A stretch of 58,148 nt of DNA from Granulosicoccus sp. (GCA_020627685.1 JAHDGK010000032.1:1-58148); one strand, 5' to 3'; positions 18,152-27,645 are shown, numbered from the stretch's first letter. Notes: generated by a model from the letters alone, not told the origin. Made by a program: numbers and translations.

Positions 18152-18157
18152 TATAAT
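18152..18157 (+). promoter_or_regulatory. TATAAT box directly before dapC
   Basis: A perfect TATAAT ends seven bases before the dapC ATG (18165), so transcription from it would begin at about 18164. It lies in an 11-base palindrome CGTATAATACG (18150-18160) that reads as a -10-like box on both strands. No ribosome binding site fits between it and dapC. Confidence 0.5.
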
Positions 18158-18164
18158 ACGGCGA

Positions 18165-19355
18165 ATGGTCAATTCAGAATTAAATCTATTACAGCCCTAT
18201 CCATTCGAGAAGCTTCGAACCTTGCTCGAAGGGATTGAGCCGTCGGCGCAAACTCCTATCTCTTTATCAGTCGGTGAACCCAAACATCCCGCACCTCAAT
18301 TTGTTCTGGATGCCCTTACCGACTCACTCAAGACCTTGGAGCAATATCCCAGCACACGTGGCTCCGATGAACTTCGCAACTCAATCGCTCAATGGTTATG
18401 CCAGCGCTTTGCTCTGAAGAACGCCGCTACTCTAGCTGAAAAGCACATACTTCCGGTCAACGGTACCCGCGAAGGCCTTTTTGCGATTGCTCAGTGCGTT
18501 CTGGATCGCAGCAAGTCAGCCGACAGCGTACTGATGCCGAATCCCTTCTACCAAATATATGAAGGCGCAACCCTCTTAGCCGGATGCAAACCCAATTTCT
18601 ACACCATTGATGAAAACGCAGATGCCAACCTGGCATCCATATCAGACAAAGATTTCGATGACGCCCAGTTAATTTATATTTGCACTCCCGGTAACCCTAC
18701 TGGTGCCGTCAATTCAATGAGTGCTCTTCAAGCACTTATTGAAAAAGCGCATCAACACGATTTTGTCATTGTCAGCGATGAATGCTATAGCGAGATATAC
18801 CGCAAAGATTCAGGCGCACCCTGCGGACTTCTTCAAGCCGCGTCGGCAATGGGATTAGAGACGTTCGATCGCTGCCTGGTTTTTCATAGTTTATCCAAAC
18901 GTTCAAACCTACCCGGACTGCGCTCAGGCTTTGTCGCCGGAGATGCAAATCTCATCAAACACTTTGCATCTTATAGAACCTATCAAGGCTGCTCCATGTC
19001 AGGAGCTGTTCAAAGTGCAAGCACAGCTGCCTGGAGCGACGAGCAACACGTCACCCAGAACAGGGCTGCCTACGATGAAAAATATGCAGCCGTAGTCAGC
19101 ATACTGAATACCAAGTTATCCGTGAAAACACCTCCAGCCGGGTTCTATCTATGGCCTGAGCTACCCACCGATGACCAGACATTTACACAGCGGTTGCTAA
19201 AAGAGCAAAACGTCCGGGCAGTACCCGGTAGTTTTCTTGCCAGAGCCACCACTGATAACGCAGTGAATCCCGGGCAAAATCGACTGAGATTAGCGCTTGT
19301 CGCGCCACTTGATGATTGCGTTCAAGCCGCCAACAGAATAATCCAGTGCCTATAG
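18165..19355 (+). CDS. dapC: Succinyldiaminopimelate transaminase
   Basis: PLP-dependent aminotransferase of 396 residues in the succinylase branch of lysine and diaminopimelate synthesis. The fold-type I motifs are present: NGTREGLF, the PNPFYQIYEG segment, CTPGNPTGAV, SDECYSEIY and the PLP lysine in SLSKRSNLPGLRSGF. The frame is open upstream to 17979, but that part overlaps the divergent DUF1415 gene; the ATG at 18165 begins the conserved NLLQPYPFEKL stretch. It is followed by dapD and a YffB-like gene in the order seen in many proteobacteria. The mRNA may be leaderless. Confidence 0.93.
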   Translation: MVNSELNLLQPYPFEKLRTLLEGIEPSAQTPISLSVGEPKHPAPQFVLDALTDSLKTLEQYPSTRGSDELRNSIAQWLCQRFALKNAATLAEKHILPVNGTREGLFAIAQCVLDRSKSADSVLMPNPFYQIYEGATLLAGCKPNFYTIDENADANLASISDKDFDDAQLIYICTPGNPTGAVNSMSALQALIEKAHQHDFVIVSDECYSEIYRKDSGAPCGLLQAASAMGLETFDRCLVFHSLSKRSNLPGLRSGFVAGDANLIKHFASYRTYQGCSMSGAVQSASTAAWSDEQHVTQNRAAYDEKYAAVVSILNTKLSVKTPPAGFYLWPELPTDDQTFTQRLLKEQNVRAVPGSFLARATTDNAVNPGQNRLRLALVAPLDDCVQAANRIIQCL

Positions 19356-19383
19356 GCACCCCAACCATTAAGAGATAACAACA

Positions 19384-20214
19384 ATGAGTGAACTAGAAAG
19401 CATCATTAACGATGCCTGGGAAAATCGCGACAATATCAGTACCGCCGATGCAAATGGCGAGGTTGGTAAATCGGTAGAGGAAGCTATTGCATTACTCGAC
19501 TCAGGAAAAGCCCGTGTTGCAGAACCACAAGGCGTTGGCAAATGGCAAGTCAACGAATGGTTAAAAAAAGCGGTATTACTCTCTTTCAGACTTCGCGACA
19601 ATGCTCCCATTGAAGCCGGTGGATTTACACGCTTCTACGATAAGGTGCCTGGTAAGTTCACTGACATGAGTGCCAACGAATTCCAAGCTGCCGGTGTGCG
19701 TGTCGTACCTCCAGCCATGGCACGAAAAGGGAGCTTCATCGCACCTAACACTATTCTTATGCCCTCCTACGTCAACATCGGCGCGTATGTAGATTCCGGC
19801 ACCATGGTTGACACGTGGGCAACCGTCGGTTCCTGTGCACAAATCGGTAAGAACGTTCACTTGTCTGGTGGCGTAGGAATCGGTGGCGTACTGGAACCAC
19901 TTCAAGCATCACCCACCATCATCGAAGATAACTGCTTCATTGGTGCACGCTCTGAAGTTGTAGAGGGTGTTGTGGTTGAAGAAGGCTCAGTAATTTCAAT
20001 GGGTGTCTATATCGGTCAAAGCACTCGCATCTATGATCGCGAACGCGACGAAGTTACCTACGGACGTATACCCGCGGGTTCTGTAGTTGTCTCGGGCAAC
20101 TTGCCTTCCAGCGATGGAAAGTACAGTCTTTACTGTGCTGTGATCGTTAAACGAGTTGACGAAAAGACACGTAGCAAGGTTGGAATTAACGAACTACTTC
20201 GACTAGCAGATTAA
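19384..20214 (+). CDS. dapD: Tetrahydrodipicolinate N-succinyltransferase
   Basis: Transfers succinyl from succinyl-CoA to tetrahydrodipicolinate in lysine and peptidoglycan precursor synthesis. At 276 residues it matches the usual length. The left-handed beta-helix hexapeptide repeats run through the middle (about 125-225, for example [21 protein letters not shown]). It lies 28 bases after dapC and 15 before the YffB-like gene, in one operon. Confidence 0.97.
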   Translation: MSELESIINDAWENRDNISTADANGEVGKSVEEAIALLDSGKARVAEPQGVGKWQVNEWLKKAVLLSFRLRDNAPIEAGGFTRFYDKVPGKFTDMSANEFQAAGVRVVPPAMARKGSFIAPNTILMPSYVNIGAYVDSGTMVDTWATVGSCAQIGKNVHLSGGVGIGGVLEPLQASPTIIEDNCFIGARSEVVEGVVVEEGSVISMGVYIGQSTRIYDRERDEVTYGRIPAGSVVVSGNLPSSDGKYSLYCAVIVKRVDEKTRSKVGINELLRLAD

Positions 20215-20229
20215 TTAAAGGACGCACTC

Positions 20230-20583
20230 ATGGCTGATTCGATTACCGTTTATGGTATTCCCAATTGCGATACGGTAAAAAAAGCCCGAAAGTGGCTTGA
20301 TGCGGCATCGGTCAGCTATGAGTTTCACGACTACAAGAAAAAAGGAATTGATGCAAAAACCTTAAAAGCGTTTAGCAAACAATTAGGTTGGGAGTCGCTT
20401 GTCAATCGTCGCGGCACGACCTGGCGGAAACTGGACGACGCTGACAAAGAAAACCTTACCGAAAGCAAAGCCATCGCACTAATGATTGAAAACACCAGCC
20501 TCATCAAACGGCCGGTGATTACCGGCGGTAAAGAGGTCTTATTAGGCTTTGACGCAGATTCCTATTCTGAAAACCTTCTTTAG
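20230..20583 (+). CDS. yffB: ArsC/Spx-family protein YffB
   Basis: Thioredoxin-fold protein of 117 residues, related to arsenate reductase ArsC. It has one conserved cysteine (Cys13 in IPNCDTVKKARKWL) and the family's NRRGTTWRKL and ITGGKEVLLGF segments. The physiological substrate of YffB proteins is not settled. Its place after dapD is typical of proteobacteria. An AAAGGA site precedes the ATG. Confidence 0.9.
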   Translation: MADSITVYGIPNCDTVKKARKWLDAASVSYEFHDYKKKGIDAKTLKAFSKQLGWESLVNRRGTTWRKLDDADKENLTESKAIALMIENTSLIKRPVITGGKEVLLGFDADSYSENLL

Positions 20584-20597
20584 GAACTGCAAACGAA

Positions 20598-21314
20598 TCA
20601 ATCGTGTTCGGCCATCTTTACGATTTTTAAAAATTCAGATCGGAAAGCTCGTCGATACAGTACCAATGCAATCCAGAATGTCGCGATGATAAATAACCAG
20701 GCATTTATCATCCAGGCGAAGGCTGCAAGTGCAAAGAAATACGCATTCAAACCTGTTGTGAAATGTTTGGCCGCTAGCGCATGAAGTCTTGCCAGTTTTT
20801 TCGCATAGTTTGATAAGTTCTCAGCACTCAACCCCTCTTCATCGCTATTCGACTCCTTGGGTGATGCGCCTATAAGAATAAGTATGTAGTTATAAAGTCG
20901 ATAACTCCATGCGAATTTAAAAAAGGCAAAAACAAAAATCAAAATTATTAACAGAAGTTTTATTTCCCACTGGAAACTGGTATCAGTCGTAGATGCCGGT
21001 ATTTCCTGAAGCAGAGCAACGCCTCTATCCGCGGCACCCAAACCTGCTACCAGACCACCCAATAACAAAACAGTGGTAGACGCGAAAAACAGTACGCCCT
21101 GCTGTAAGCCGTTTTGCAGAATGGCATCAATGGGGGAATCGCCACGAGCAACGACATTCAGCATCCATCGTTCCCGTTGGATAGCCATGGTGTAACTGAT
21201 GGTCTTTGTCCGAAATGGCGACGTATTGATCAGGTAAAAATGCAGAAACCAAACCGTGAAAAACCAGGTGATGGCTATTGCGTCAATCAGACCAAACCCG
21301 TAGAAATCATCCAT
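20598..21314 (-). CDS. DUF599-family membrane protein
   Basis: Integral membrane protein of 238 residues with four or five hydrophobic segments (about 8-28, 72-95, 115-140, 190-225). The opening LIDAIAITWFFTVWFLHFYL and the RRLYNYILILIG-like segment agree with DUF599, whose function is unknown. It is convergent with yffB, leaving only 14 bases. The 211 bases upstream (21315-21525) hold no recognizable gene. Confidence 0.8.
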   Translation of the reverse strand: MDDFYGFGLIDAIAITWFFTVWFLHFYLINTSPFRTKTISYTMAIQRERWMLNVVARGDSPIDAILQNGLQQGVLFFASTTVLLLGGLVAGLGAADRGVALLQEIPASTTDTSFQWEIKLLLIILIFVFAFFKFAWSYRLYNYILILIGASPKESNSDEEGLSAENLSNYAKKLARLHALAAKHFTTGLNAYFFALAAFAWMINAWLFIIATFWIALVLYRRAFRSEFLKIVKMAEHD

Positions 21315-21525
21315 AAACGAAATTTATCCCTTCTACGTCAGCTGCATTCTTCCTTAGCTCACGGATACTTTTAAGAGTCATGGTATGAATTGGATTCGCA
21401 AGCTGAAAAGCCAGCGCTTAATCATACGCAAAAAATCGCCGCAGGAAAGGCAAGAACACCGAATGCAGTAGGGTCTTAAACTTGACGCAAGTCTTAAAAG
21501 ACGGTTAGGTCAGGACAAATGGGTA

Positions 21526-22191
21526 CTATTCCCCTTTGAACCGGATGACATCTTTATCCTGATCGGTAGCATAGGATCTGACTTTTCCATTAGCCACATC
21601 GATGGCCTTAGGCAGATGATACAAGTGAGTACCTGCAAACACGAATTCAGCCGCATGCCCTCGTTGGAAAAAACCCAATCGGCTGGCGCTCTTGAAAAAA
21701 GCTTCGTTAGTCCAGTCGGTGGTTGTAACGATCGATTGCAGCATGCTCGGCCTCATGGACTCAAACGCGAAAGCAATCATGGCAGGGTTGACCCGCCGTC
21801 CTCGAAATTCAGGAAGCACATCCACCTTAAACAAATAGAAGCATCCCTTGGGAGCCTCCACACCAATTCCATGATAGGCAGGGCCCCCACTATTGTGGCG
21901 TGCCGGAATAGTGCCCGAGCCAAGAAATATAATGCCAACTATTTCACTATTTACGGTTGCCCCGATGCATAAGAACCGATATTTTTCGAAATCCTTAACA
22001 AACGTTTCATTGATGCCGAAACGATTCACCGAGGCCAGTGTCTCTAAGTCTTCCTTAGTAAGATACCGGCAGACGATCTCTTCACCGACTTCCGGCCGCG
22101 TGAATGTGCGCCTATCCAAGAAAAGGACACGCGTTATGTCGGCTGTACATACCTTGTTTAACGCTTTGTAGAAAAACGATTTAAGTAACAT
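21526..22191 (-). CDS. GNAT-type N-acetyltransferase-like protein
   Basis: Protein of 221 residues with a GNAT pattern: the substrate strand IVGIIFLGSG, the acetyl-CoA-binding segment VDVLPEFRGRRVNPAMIAFAFE, and the closing TNEAFFKSASRLGFFQRG. The function and acceptor are unknown. It diverges from the JmjC-like gene, with 135 bases between. Together with the next two genes it forms a small cluster of two acyltransferase-like proteins and one oxygenase-like protein. Confidence 0.75.
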   Translation of the reverse strand: MLLKSFFYKALNKVCTADITRVLFLDRRTFTRPEVGEEIVCRYLTKEDLETLASVNRFGINETFVKDFEKYRFLCIGATVNSEIVGIIFLGSGTIPARHNSGGPAYHGIGVEAPKGCFYLFKVDVLPEFRGRRVNPAMIAFAFESMRPSMLQSIVTTTDWTNEAFFKSASRLGFFQRGHAAEFVFAGTHLYHLPKAIDVANGKVRSYATDQDKDVIRFKGE

Positions 22192-22326
22192 GTCAGTTGA
22201 CCGAAACCAAAGATAAATAACCTCGACATTCGAGTGAAGCTACGTTGCAACTATCAAGCCGCACGTTAGCACCAAAAGGTGTCTTGCATCACACGATTCG
22301 ACCCGAAGTGGATATAGATAGCTAAT

Positions 22327-23298
22327 ATGAGTGACAAAGCCCCTATCCAGTGGACCAAAGAAGACTACGCCAAGTTTGGTGACGTCCCTATGGTCAACAA
22401 ACATGAATACCATCAGCGTACGTTATTTGATAAACCCGAACTGATCGCACTGCTCGACGAGTTTCCCCGCAAGTGGTTACAAGCATTTACCATGGGCGAC
22501 GATCCCTGCCGACCGGAAGAATGGTCCTGCGTAGATATCGCCGATGAGACAAACGGTGCTGACCTGTGGAGAGCGGTAGAAGGCGGACGCCTTTGGCTGA
22601 ACATCACTCATATAGAGGAGTTTAGCAATGACTATAAAGAACTCATCGAAGGCATGTACCAACATCTCGATGAAAATTGCCCGCATCTACAAAATCCTGT
22701 CGCAAACTACAGCACGCTGTTAATCAGCTCCCCCGGCGCGCAGGTTTACTACCACCTCGATGCTGAACCAAACATGCTATGGCATATGCGTGGTCAAAAA
22801 CGCCTATGGGTTTATCCGGCTATGGATACTCGTTTGGTTCCTCAGAATTTGCTTGAAGATATATACGCGGGTGAAATTGACGAAAACCTACCGTATGAAA
22901 CAAGCTTTGATGAGCACGCGGCGGAGTTTCTACTAACACCCGGTGATGTTGCATCGTGGCCTCATAACGGTCCCCATCGCTTACAGAACGTTGATATGAA
23001 CGTGTCGCTGGCCACCAGCTACTACACACCCGCTATTTATAAGCGTCAGTACGTGCAGCTCGCCAATCGATTTGTGCTCAGAGATCTAGGCATAAAGAAT
23101 CGAAGCATGACAGAAGAAGGTCCAATACCGTCTTTAAAGCGATTCACTTACCGCGCTGTCAATAAGATTAAGCCTTTTTCCCGTCGGGACCGAGCTGCGA
23201 CCTACGTGACTGACTTACAAATAGACCCGGATAGCGAGTTGGGCATCAGAAAACTTGATGAAGCACGCCCGGCCTCTTTCGCAAGGCTTGCAAGCTAA
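22327..23298 (+). CDS. JmjC-like cupin protein, probable Fe(II)/2-oxoglutarate oxygenase
   Basis: Protein of 323 residues with the jumonji/cupin signature. The iron ligands would be His and Asp of YYHLDAEPN and the later His of SWPHNGPHRLQN; the intervening LWHMRGQKRLWVYP is typical of cupin-8/JmjC oxygenases, where a Lys binds 2-oxoglutarate. Bacterial relatives hydroxylate proteins, peptides or small metabolites, so the substrate cannot be deduced. The stop lies 19 bases before the GNAT-like gene, suggesting joint transcription. The basic C-terminal region (RAVNKIKPFSRRDR) is unusual. Confidence 0.75.
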   Translation: MSDKAPIQWTKEDYAKFGDVPMVNKHEYHQRTLFDKPELIALLDEFPRKWLQAFTMGDDPCRPEEWSCVDIADETNGADLWRAVEGGRLWLNITHIEEFSNDYKELIEGMYQHLDENCPHLQNPVANYSTLLISSPGAQVYYHLDAEPNMLWHMRGQKRLWVYPAMDTRLVPQNLLEDIYAGEIDENLPYETSFDEHAAEFLLTPGDVASWPHNGPHRLQNVDMNVSLATSYYTPAIYKRQYVQLANRFVLRDLGIKNRSMTEEGPIPSLKRFTYRAVNKIKPFSRRDRAATYVTDLQIDPDSELGIRKLDEARPASFARLAS

Positions 23299-23317
23299 TC
23301 CATTATTGGGATTGACG

Positions 23318-24421
23318 ATGAGCCAGGTATCCAAAGCGACCATTCGAATTGAACATCTGATCAGCACTGATCAGTTCGATGCGATCGAATCGGATTGGAA
23401 CAGACTTCACTCGTTGTCACCTAGTGCTGGTTTCTTTAATAGCTGGTACTGGAATAGACTGTGGTGGGAACACTACGGCGATATGGGCACACTGCATATT
23501 GTCGTGGTCTACAACGACGATGTTATAGCAGCGATTGCCCCACTCTATCGATGTACAACACGTGCCCTCAGGTTTGCATCTGCCGACACCGTTCGATTTA
23601 TAGGTTCAGGCGGCAATACGTCACCGGATGACCTGGATGTTCTATTAAACCCACAGGCAGACGACGGGATCATTAAAGCACTCACTGATGACGTGCTTAA
23701 ATTAAGCTCACTTGAACGCCTGCAGTTTTCAGATTTACCCGAGAATTCTCAGTTTTTACAAACCCTACTAGAGCGGGCAACTGAACTGGGTTGGTCGATG
23801 CCGCTTCTGCAAAATCAGACGCGTCGCGTCCAGGCTTTACCAAATACCATCTCTGCCTACGAGAAAAGTCTAAGCCGCAACGCGCGCAAGCAGCGTAAAC
23901 GTCGCCGTCGCAAACTCAAGGAAGCCGGGGAGTTTAAGTTTCACCGTTGCAGGTCACCGGAAGAAATCGATCTTGCCTTTGCAGAACTCGTCACGCTTCA
24001 TCAGACACGACACGCAAGTAAAGGTGAGCAAGGCAGTTTCGGATCAGAGAAGTACCGAAGATTTCATCTGGCTCTCATGAAGGAAGCACTTAAGCGTGAT
24101 GAGCTGAGATTGATCGTTCTAGTGCTCAACGAAAAAACCATCGGTATTGAGTATTCGTTTTTCAGTAAGGGCACCATCATGTTCTTTCAAAACGGATTCG
24201 ACCCCAAGTACGAGGCATTAAGTCCGGGACATCTGTCCATGATGCATATCATTGACGAAGGCATTAAAGAAGGTGCCCATACCATGGATCTGCTCAAGGG
24301 TGAGTATGAGTACAAGTTATCGTATGCAAAAGATCAAACGCTAACGGTGGGGGTCGATGCATGGCGCAGTCAATTCATGTCGCTTGCATCAAGAGCTGTT
24401 CGATCAATCCGGGCCGCTTGA
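23318..24421 (+). CDS. GNAT_6/CelD-like acyltransferase
   Basis: Protein of 367 residues with the two-lobe GNAT arrangement of the BioF2/CelD-like group: an N-terminal lobe (FFNSWYWNRLWWEHYG) and a C-terminal GNAT lobe with LALMKEALKRDELRLIVLVLNEKTIGIEYSF and a DLLKGEYEYKLSYAKD segment. A very basic linker (ARKQRKRRRRKLKEAGE) joins them. Relatives occur in polysaccharide and lipid loci, where they transfer acyl or aminoacyl groups. The start is the ATG at 23318; the frame is open upstream into the cupin gene. Specific role unknown. Confidence 0.75.
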   Translation: MSQVSKATIRIEHLISTDQFDAIESDWNRLHSLSPSAGFFNSWYWNRLWWEHYGDMGTLHIVVVYNDDVIAAIAPLYRCTTRALRFASADTVRFIGSGGNTSPDDLDVLLNPQADDGIIKALTDDVLKLSSLERLQFSDLPENSQFLQTLLERATELGWSMPLLQNQTRRVQALPNTISAYEKSLSRNARKQRKRRRRKLKEAGEFKFHRCRSPEEIDLAFAELVTLHQTRHASKGEQGSFGSEKYRRFHLALMKEALKRDELRLIVLVLNEKTIGIEYSFFSKGTIMFFQNGFDPKYEALSPGHLSMMHIIDEGIKEGAHTMDLLKGEYEYKLSYAKDQTLTVGVDAWRSQFMSLASRAVRSIRAA

Positions 24422-24431
24422 ATAAGCGTCT

Positions 24432-25139
24432 TTACCCGTTTTTTGCTTTTCTTGCTCGCTCTTCGGTAGTCTCCGCCACCTTATTTCTTAAGTACACCGG
24501 CATGGCCTCTTCAGCCGGCACAAGCCTCCCTGCTGTCACGTTTGGCAAAGCAATATCGATTAAGTCCTGAGCATGTGGCCACGCATCTCGACGAATGTGT
24601 TCTCCACTTACAGAGAACCGGGTACGCAGGATTTCTTCATAACGTTCTGCGCCGGAACCCGCCCAGCTTATAGACGAGTCTGACGGTTGCGGTACGTCGG
24701 AAGGCAGACATATAAATTCTTCGCTGAGCGCACGCATGATTGACCCCTCTCCCAACTCGTAGCTGGCGAAGTACACCTCGTCCATTCGCGCATCCAGACT
24801 GACAGCGACCCGTTTATCCCCATGCAGACGATTAACTCCTTGTGCCACACTGTGCATAGTGGATATGCCTATCACCCCTACATCAGCACCCAAGGCAATT
24901 CCCTGGGTCAAAGCGACGCCGATTCTTACGCCCGTGAAACTACCCGGGCCGCGACCAAATGCCACACCATCAAGCTGCCGCGGCTTCAACGAGGCTTCAG
25001 CCATCAAGGCATCAATCATGGGCAATACGATAGTGCCATGTTGTTGCGCTGCAATGCGGTGGTCGCACAGCAAATCCGACCCTGTGAGCAAAGCGACTGA
25101 GCAAGCATCAGTGGAGGTTTCTATAGCTAATATATTCAT
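24432..25139 (-). CDS. tsaB: tRNA threonylcarbamoyladenosine synthesis protein TsaB
   Basis: Non-catalytic ASKHA-fold partner of TsaD, required for t6A37 formation on tRNAs that read ANN codons. The family motifs ILAIETSTDACSVAL at the N-terminus and GRGPGSFTGVRIG at about 63-75 are clear, and 235 residues is a normal length. The ATG overlaps the helicase stop by four bases (ATGA), the familiar dinG/yoaA-tsaB arrangement. tsaC, tsaD and tsaE are not in the window. Confidence 0.95.
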   Translation of the reverse strand: MNILAIETSTDACSVALLTGSDLLCDHRIAAQQHGTIVLPMIDALMAEASLKPRQLDGVAFGRGPGSFTGVRIGVALTQGIALGADVGVIGISTMHSVAQGVNRLHGDKRVAVSLDARMDEVYFASYELGEGSIMRALSEEFICLPSDVPQPSDSSISWAGSGAERYEEILRTRFSVSGEHIRRDAWPHAQDLIDIALPNVTAGRLVPAEEAMPVYLRNKVAETTEERARKAKNG

Positions 25140-27088
25140 ATCAACTCTTCATCTCGATGGGACTCACGCTCACGGCGATAAAAGTCTTCCACCTCATTAA
25201 GATCACGCGTTATGGGCATAGGTGGCAGGCTCGTTATGAAAACCTCACCATAGTTTCTGGAACGGATTCGCGGATCACACAACACGAGTACGCCACTGTC
25301 AGTTACGTCGCGTATTAGTCTCCCGACCCCTTGTTTTAATGCGATAGCCGCCTGCGGTATTTGATACTCGAAAAACGGGTTGCCACCGGCTTGTTTCATG
25401 TGTTCAATTCGGGCGCCCATTACGGGATCACCGGGTGAGCCAAACGGAAGTTTGTCGATCACTACCAATGATAATGCTTCGCCTCGTACATCAACGCCTT
25501 CCCAGAAACTACTGGTGCCGAGCAGCACGGCGTTACCAATTGATTGAAAAGCTTCAATCAATTCCCGTTTGGGCATTTGCCCTTGAATGAGCAACGGAAA
25601 TTCCACTTGATTTTCCAACAATCGAGCGGCCTCATGCATTGCACGATAACTGGTAAACAATAAAAATGCTCTACCCTGACTGGCTTTCAGAACAGGCTTA
25701 ATTTTTTCAACGATGCTACTGGTATAAGCCGAGCTTTGAGGCTCAGGTAAATCTTCGGGTAAATACAGGAGTGCGTTGTGTCGATAATCGAAGGGGCTGT
25801 CCACCTGAAGCTCGCGGGTGTCTTTCAAACCCAACTGCCCCTTAAAGTGACTGAAATCGCCCCCGACTGCGAGCGTTGCTGATGTAAAAACCCAGCTGGA
25901 TGTCATGGCTTCCATCGCGCGTTGAAAAGGTCCAGCAACGGTCATGGGAGTCATATTCAAACTAAAACCTGTACGAAACGTTTCGTACCAGTGAACATAC
26001 TCCCCATCGGCGGGGTTCTCCGCAAACCGTTTAAGGGAGTCGGCATGCACTAAAGCCCGCTTGTGACAACTTTCAAGCCCTTTACCTCTGCTTGCAGCCT
26101 CCTCTAGAGTCTCCGATAGAGCGCCCAGTAAAATGGTGAGTCTTTCCAGCTCTCTTTCTATAGCGGATGTATCTTTAATATTTATCCAGGCATCACGCCC
26201 CGGCTCGACCCCGAACGCTAAACGAAAATGTCGGACACCTGTTTCTAAATCTTGCGCAAGATCGCGAAGCTCACGCATATCCGGTGCTTCGTGTAGTTGT
26301 TCGCCAACGGTATCGCGCGCTAAATCGAGCAACTGCCGACTGCTGAGCTTACGGCCGAAAAACTGAGCTGCAATATCCGGTAGCTGATGAGCCTCGTCGA
26401 TTACAAAACCGTTTGCGCTAGGTAGAAGATCTCCGAATCCCTGCTCTTTCAACGCTAAATCAGCGCACAACAAATGGTGATTAACGACAACGATGTCTGA
26501 TTCCTGAGCTCGCTTGCGGGCTTTATGAACAAAGCAATCTGCCAGATCTTCAAACTCATGCTTAGAACAAAATTCGTCGTTAGAGACAATGAAGGACCAG
26601 ACCATAGAGTCCTCGGGGACTGCCATCACTTCAGCGATATCGCCAGTGGTTGTTGATCGTGACCAGTCAGCAATGGCTCTGAGGTGTTCTTGATATCGGG
26701 CGTCGAGTAGCGCCGGGTGACGCATGGCACGCTGCAATCGATGCTTACACAGGTAGTTTGCCCGTCCCTTTAACAGGCTGATGGACACACCACTGGAAAG
26801 CGCTCGATTGACCAGTGGTAGATCACTGTAGTAAAGCTGGTCCTGAAGGTGACGGGTGCCGGTCGATATGATGATCCGCTGGCCGCTTAGAATGGCAGGT
26901 ACCAGATAGGCAAATGTTTTACCGGTACCTGTGCCTGCCTCTCCGACAAGTTGAGCGGTATCTTCTAATGTGGAGAATATCGCCTCAGCGAGGTGCTGCT
27001 GCTCAACACGTGGCGCAAAGCCTGACAGATGCGAAGCTATAGGGCCATCATGCCCAAGCACATTTGTAATTGATTCAACTGATTCCAT
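25136..27088 (-). CDS. DinG/YoaA-type superfamily 2 DNA helicase with an altered Fe-S site
   Basis: XPD-like ATP-dependent 5'-3' helicase of 650 residues. Motif I is EAGTGTGKT (about 50-58), motif II is IDEAH, and motif VI is the QGVGRLIRD segment. YoaA-type proteins have a 4Fe-4S cluster held by four cysteines. Here Cys114 (NYLCKH), Cys174 (EFCSKH) and Cys185 (ADCFV) are present, but the position that normally completes the C-x4-C-x5-C group is Phe179. I read the codons directly (TTT) and the surrounding frame is intact. Overlap with tsaB supports YoaA rather than lone DinG. Confidence 0.88.
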   Translation of the reverse strand: MESVESITNVLGHDGPIASHLSGFAPRVEQQHLAEAIFSTLEDTAQLVGEAGTGTGKTFAYLVPAILSGQRIIISTGTRHLQDQLYYSDLPLVNRALSSGVSISLLKGRANYLCKHRLQRAMRHPALLDARYQEHLRAIADWSRSTTTGDIAEVMAVPEDSMVWSFIVSNDEFCSKHEFEDLADCFVHKARKRAQESDIVVVNHHLLCADLALKEQGFGDLLPSANGFVIDEAHQLPDIAAQFFGRKLSSRQLLDLARDTVGEQLHEAPDMRELRDLAQDLETGVRHFRLAFGVEPGRDAWINIKDTSAIERELERLTILLGALSETLEEAASRGKGLESCHKRALVHADSLKRFAENPADGEYVHWYETFRTGFSLNMTPMTVAGPFQRAMEAMTSSWVFTSATLAVGGDFSHFKGQLGLKDTRELQVDSPFDYRHNALLYLPEDLPEPQSSAYTSSIVEKIKPVLKASQGRAFLLFTSYRAMHEAARLLENQVEFPLLIQGQMPKRELIEAFQSIGNAVLLGTSSFWEGVDVRGEALSLVVIDKLPFGSPGDPVMGARIEHMKQAGGNPFFEYQIPQAAIALKQGVGRLIRDVTDSGVLVLCDPRIRSRNYGEVFITSLPPMPITRDLNEVEDFYRRERESHRDEELI

Positions 27089-27141
27089 AACCGGTGCCTC
27101 CCTGCTCCGGTTGGCGCAACTTTACGACTTAGCTTACGCTG

Positions 27142-27645
27142 TTACTGATATTGGTATTCTTGCACTTTCTTGTGCGCACTTCGAACGCCGAGAAGATCTC
27201 CACGCATGTTGCGTGCGTGCTCGATAATCATCCAATTTCTGTGCAGAAGCGGTCTGTTGTCTTCAGCAAACGCATTAGATTTGGTGGCGTAACTCTCAGC
27301 CAACGCGGCCTCAAGAGTATCCAACTGAATTTCGGCAGCACGGCTCCATAAAAGCGCATTCTGCGGGCTGACTTCCAACGCATCGTATAGAAGCTCTAGG
27401 GCAATTGCATCTTGATCATTTTTTCTGGCTTCTTCGGCGGCTGCCCACAGTTGAGCGACACGCTCGAAGTCTGTGTTTCCTCTGACTGAGCCGTCAGGAC
27501 GGCTTACGATAGGTGCCACCGCCTCGAGCTTCTGCTCAGGCTTGGGCTGCATTGCCGAGCAACCGGACAACACCAGTAAAGCTGCCACAAGCGCAGCAGG
27601 TTTAATCGCGCCGAAATGGTCAAAAACGTTATTTTTAGTATTCAT
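27142..27645 (-). CDS. TPR-like outer-membrane lipoprotein
   Basis: Lipoprotein of 167 residues from the ATG at 27645 (a TTG nine bases upstream is possible). The lipobox LSGC places the lipidated Cys near residue 29. The mature part is alpha-helical with TPR-like helices (AEEARKNDQDAIALELLYDALEVSPQNALLWSRAAEI). No specific function can be assigned. It lies 46 bases downstream of an OmpA-family lipoprotein on the same strand, and the two are probably cotranscribed. Confidence 0.8.
   Translation of the reverse strand: MNTKNNVFDHFGAIKPAALVAALLVLSGCSAMQPKPEQKLEAVAPIVSRPDGSVRGNTDFERVAQLWAAAEEARKNDQDAIALELLYDALEVSPQNALLWSRAAEIQLDTLEAALAESYATKSNAFAEDNRPLLHRNWMIIEHARNMRGDLLGVRSAHKKVQEYQYQ

Noticed and set aside
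17979-18164. N-terminal extension of DapC
   Set aside because: Antisense to DUF1415; the conserved aminotransferase N-terminus begins at 18165.
21315-21525. 28-codon plus-strand frame at about 21387 in the gap upstream of DUF599
   Set aside because: Very short, no ribosome binding site, no recognizable motif.
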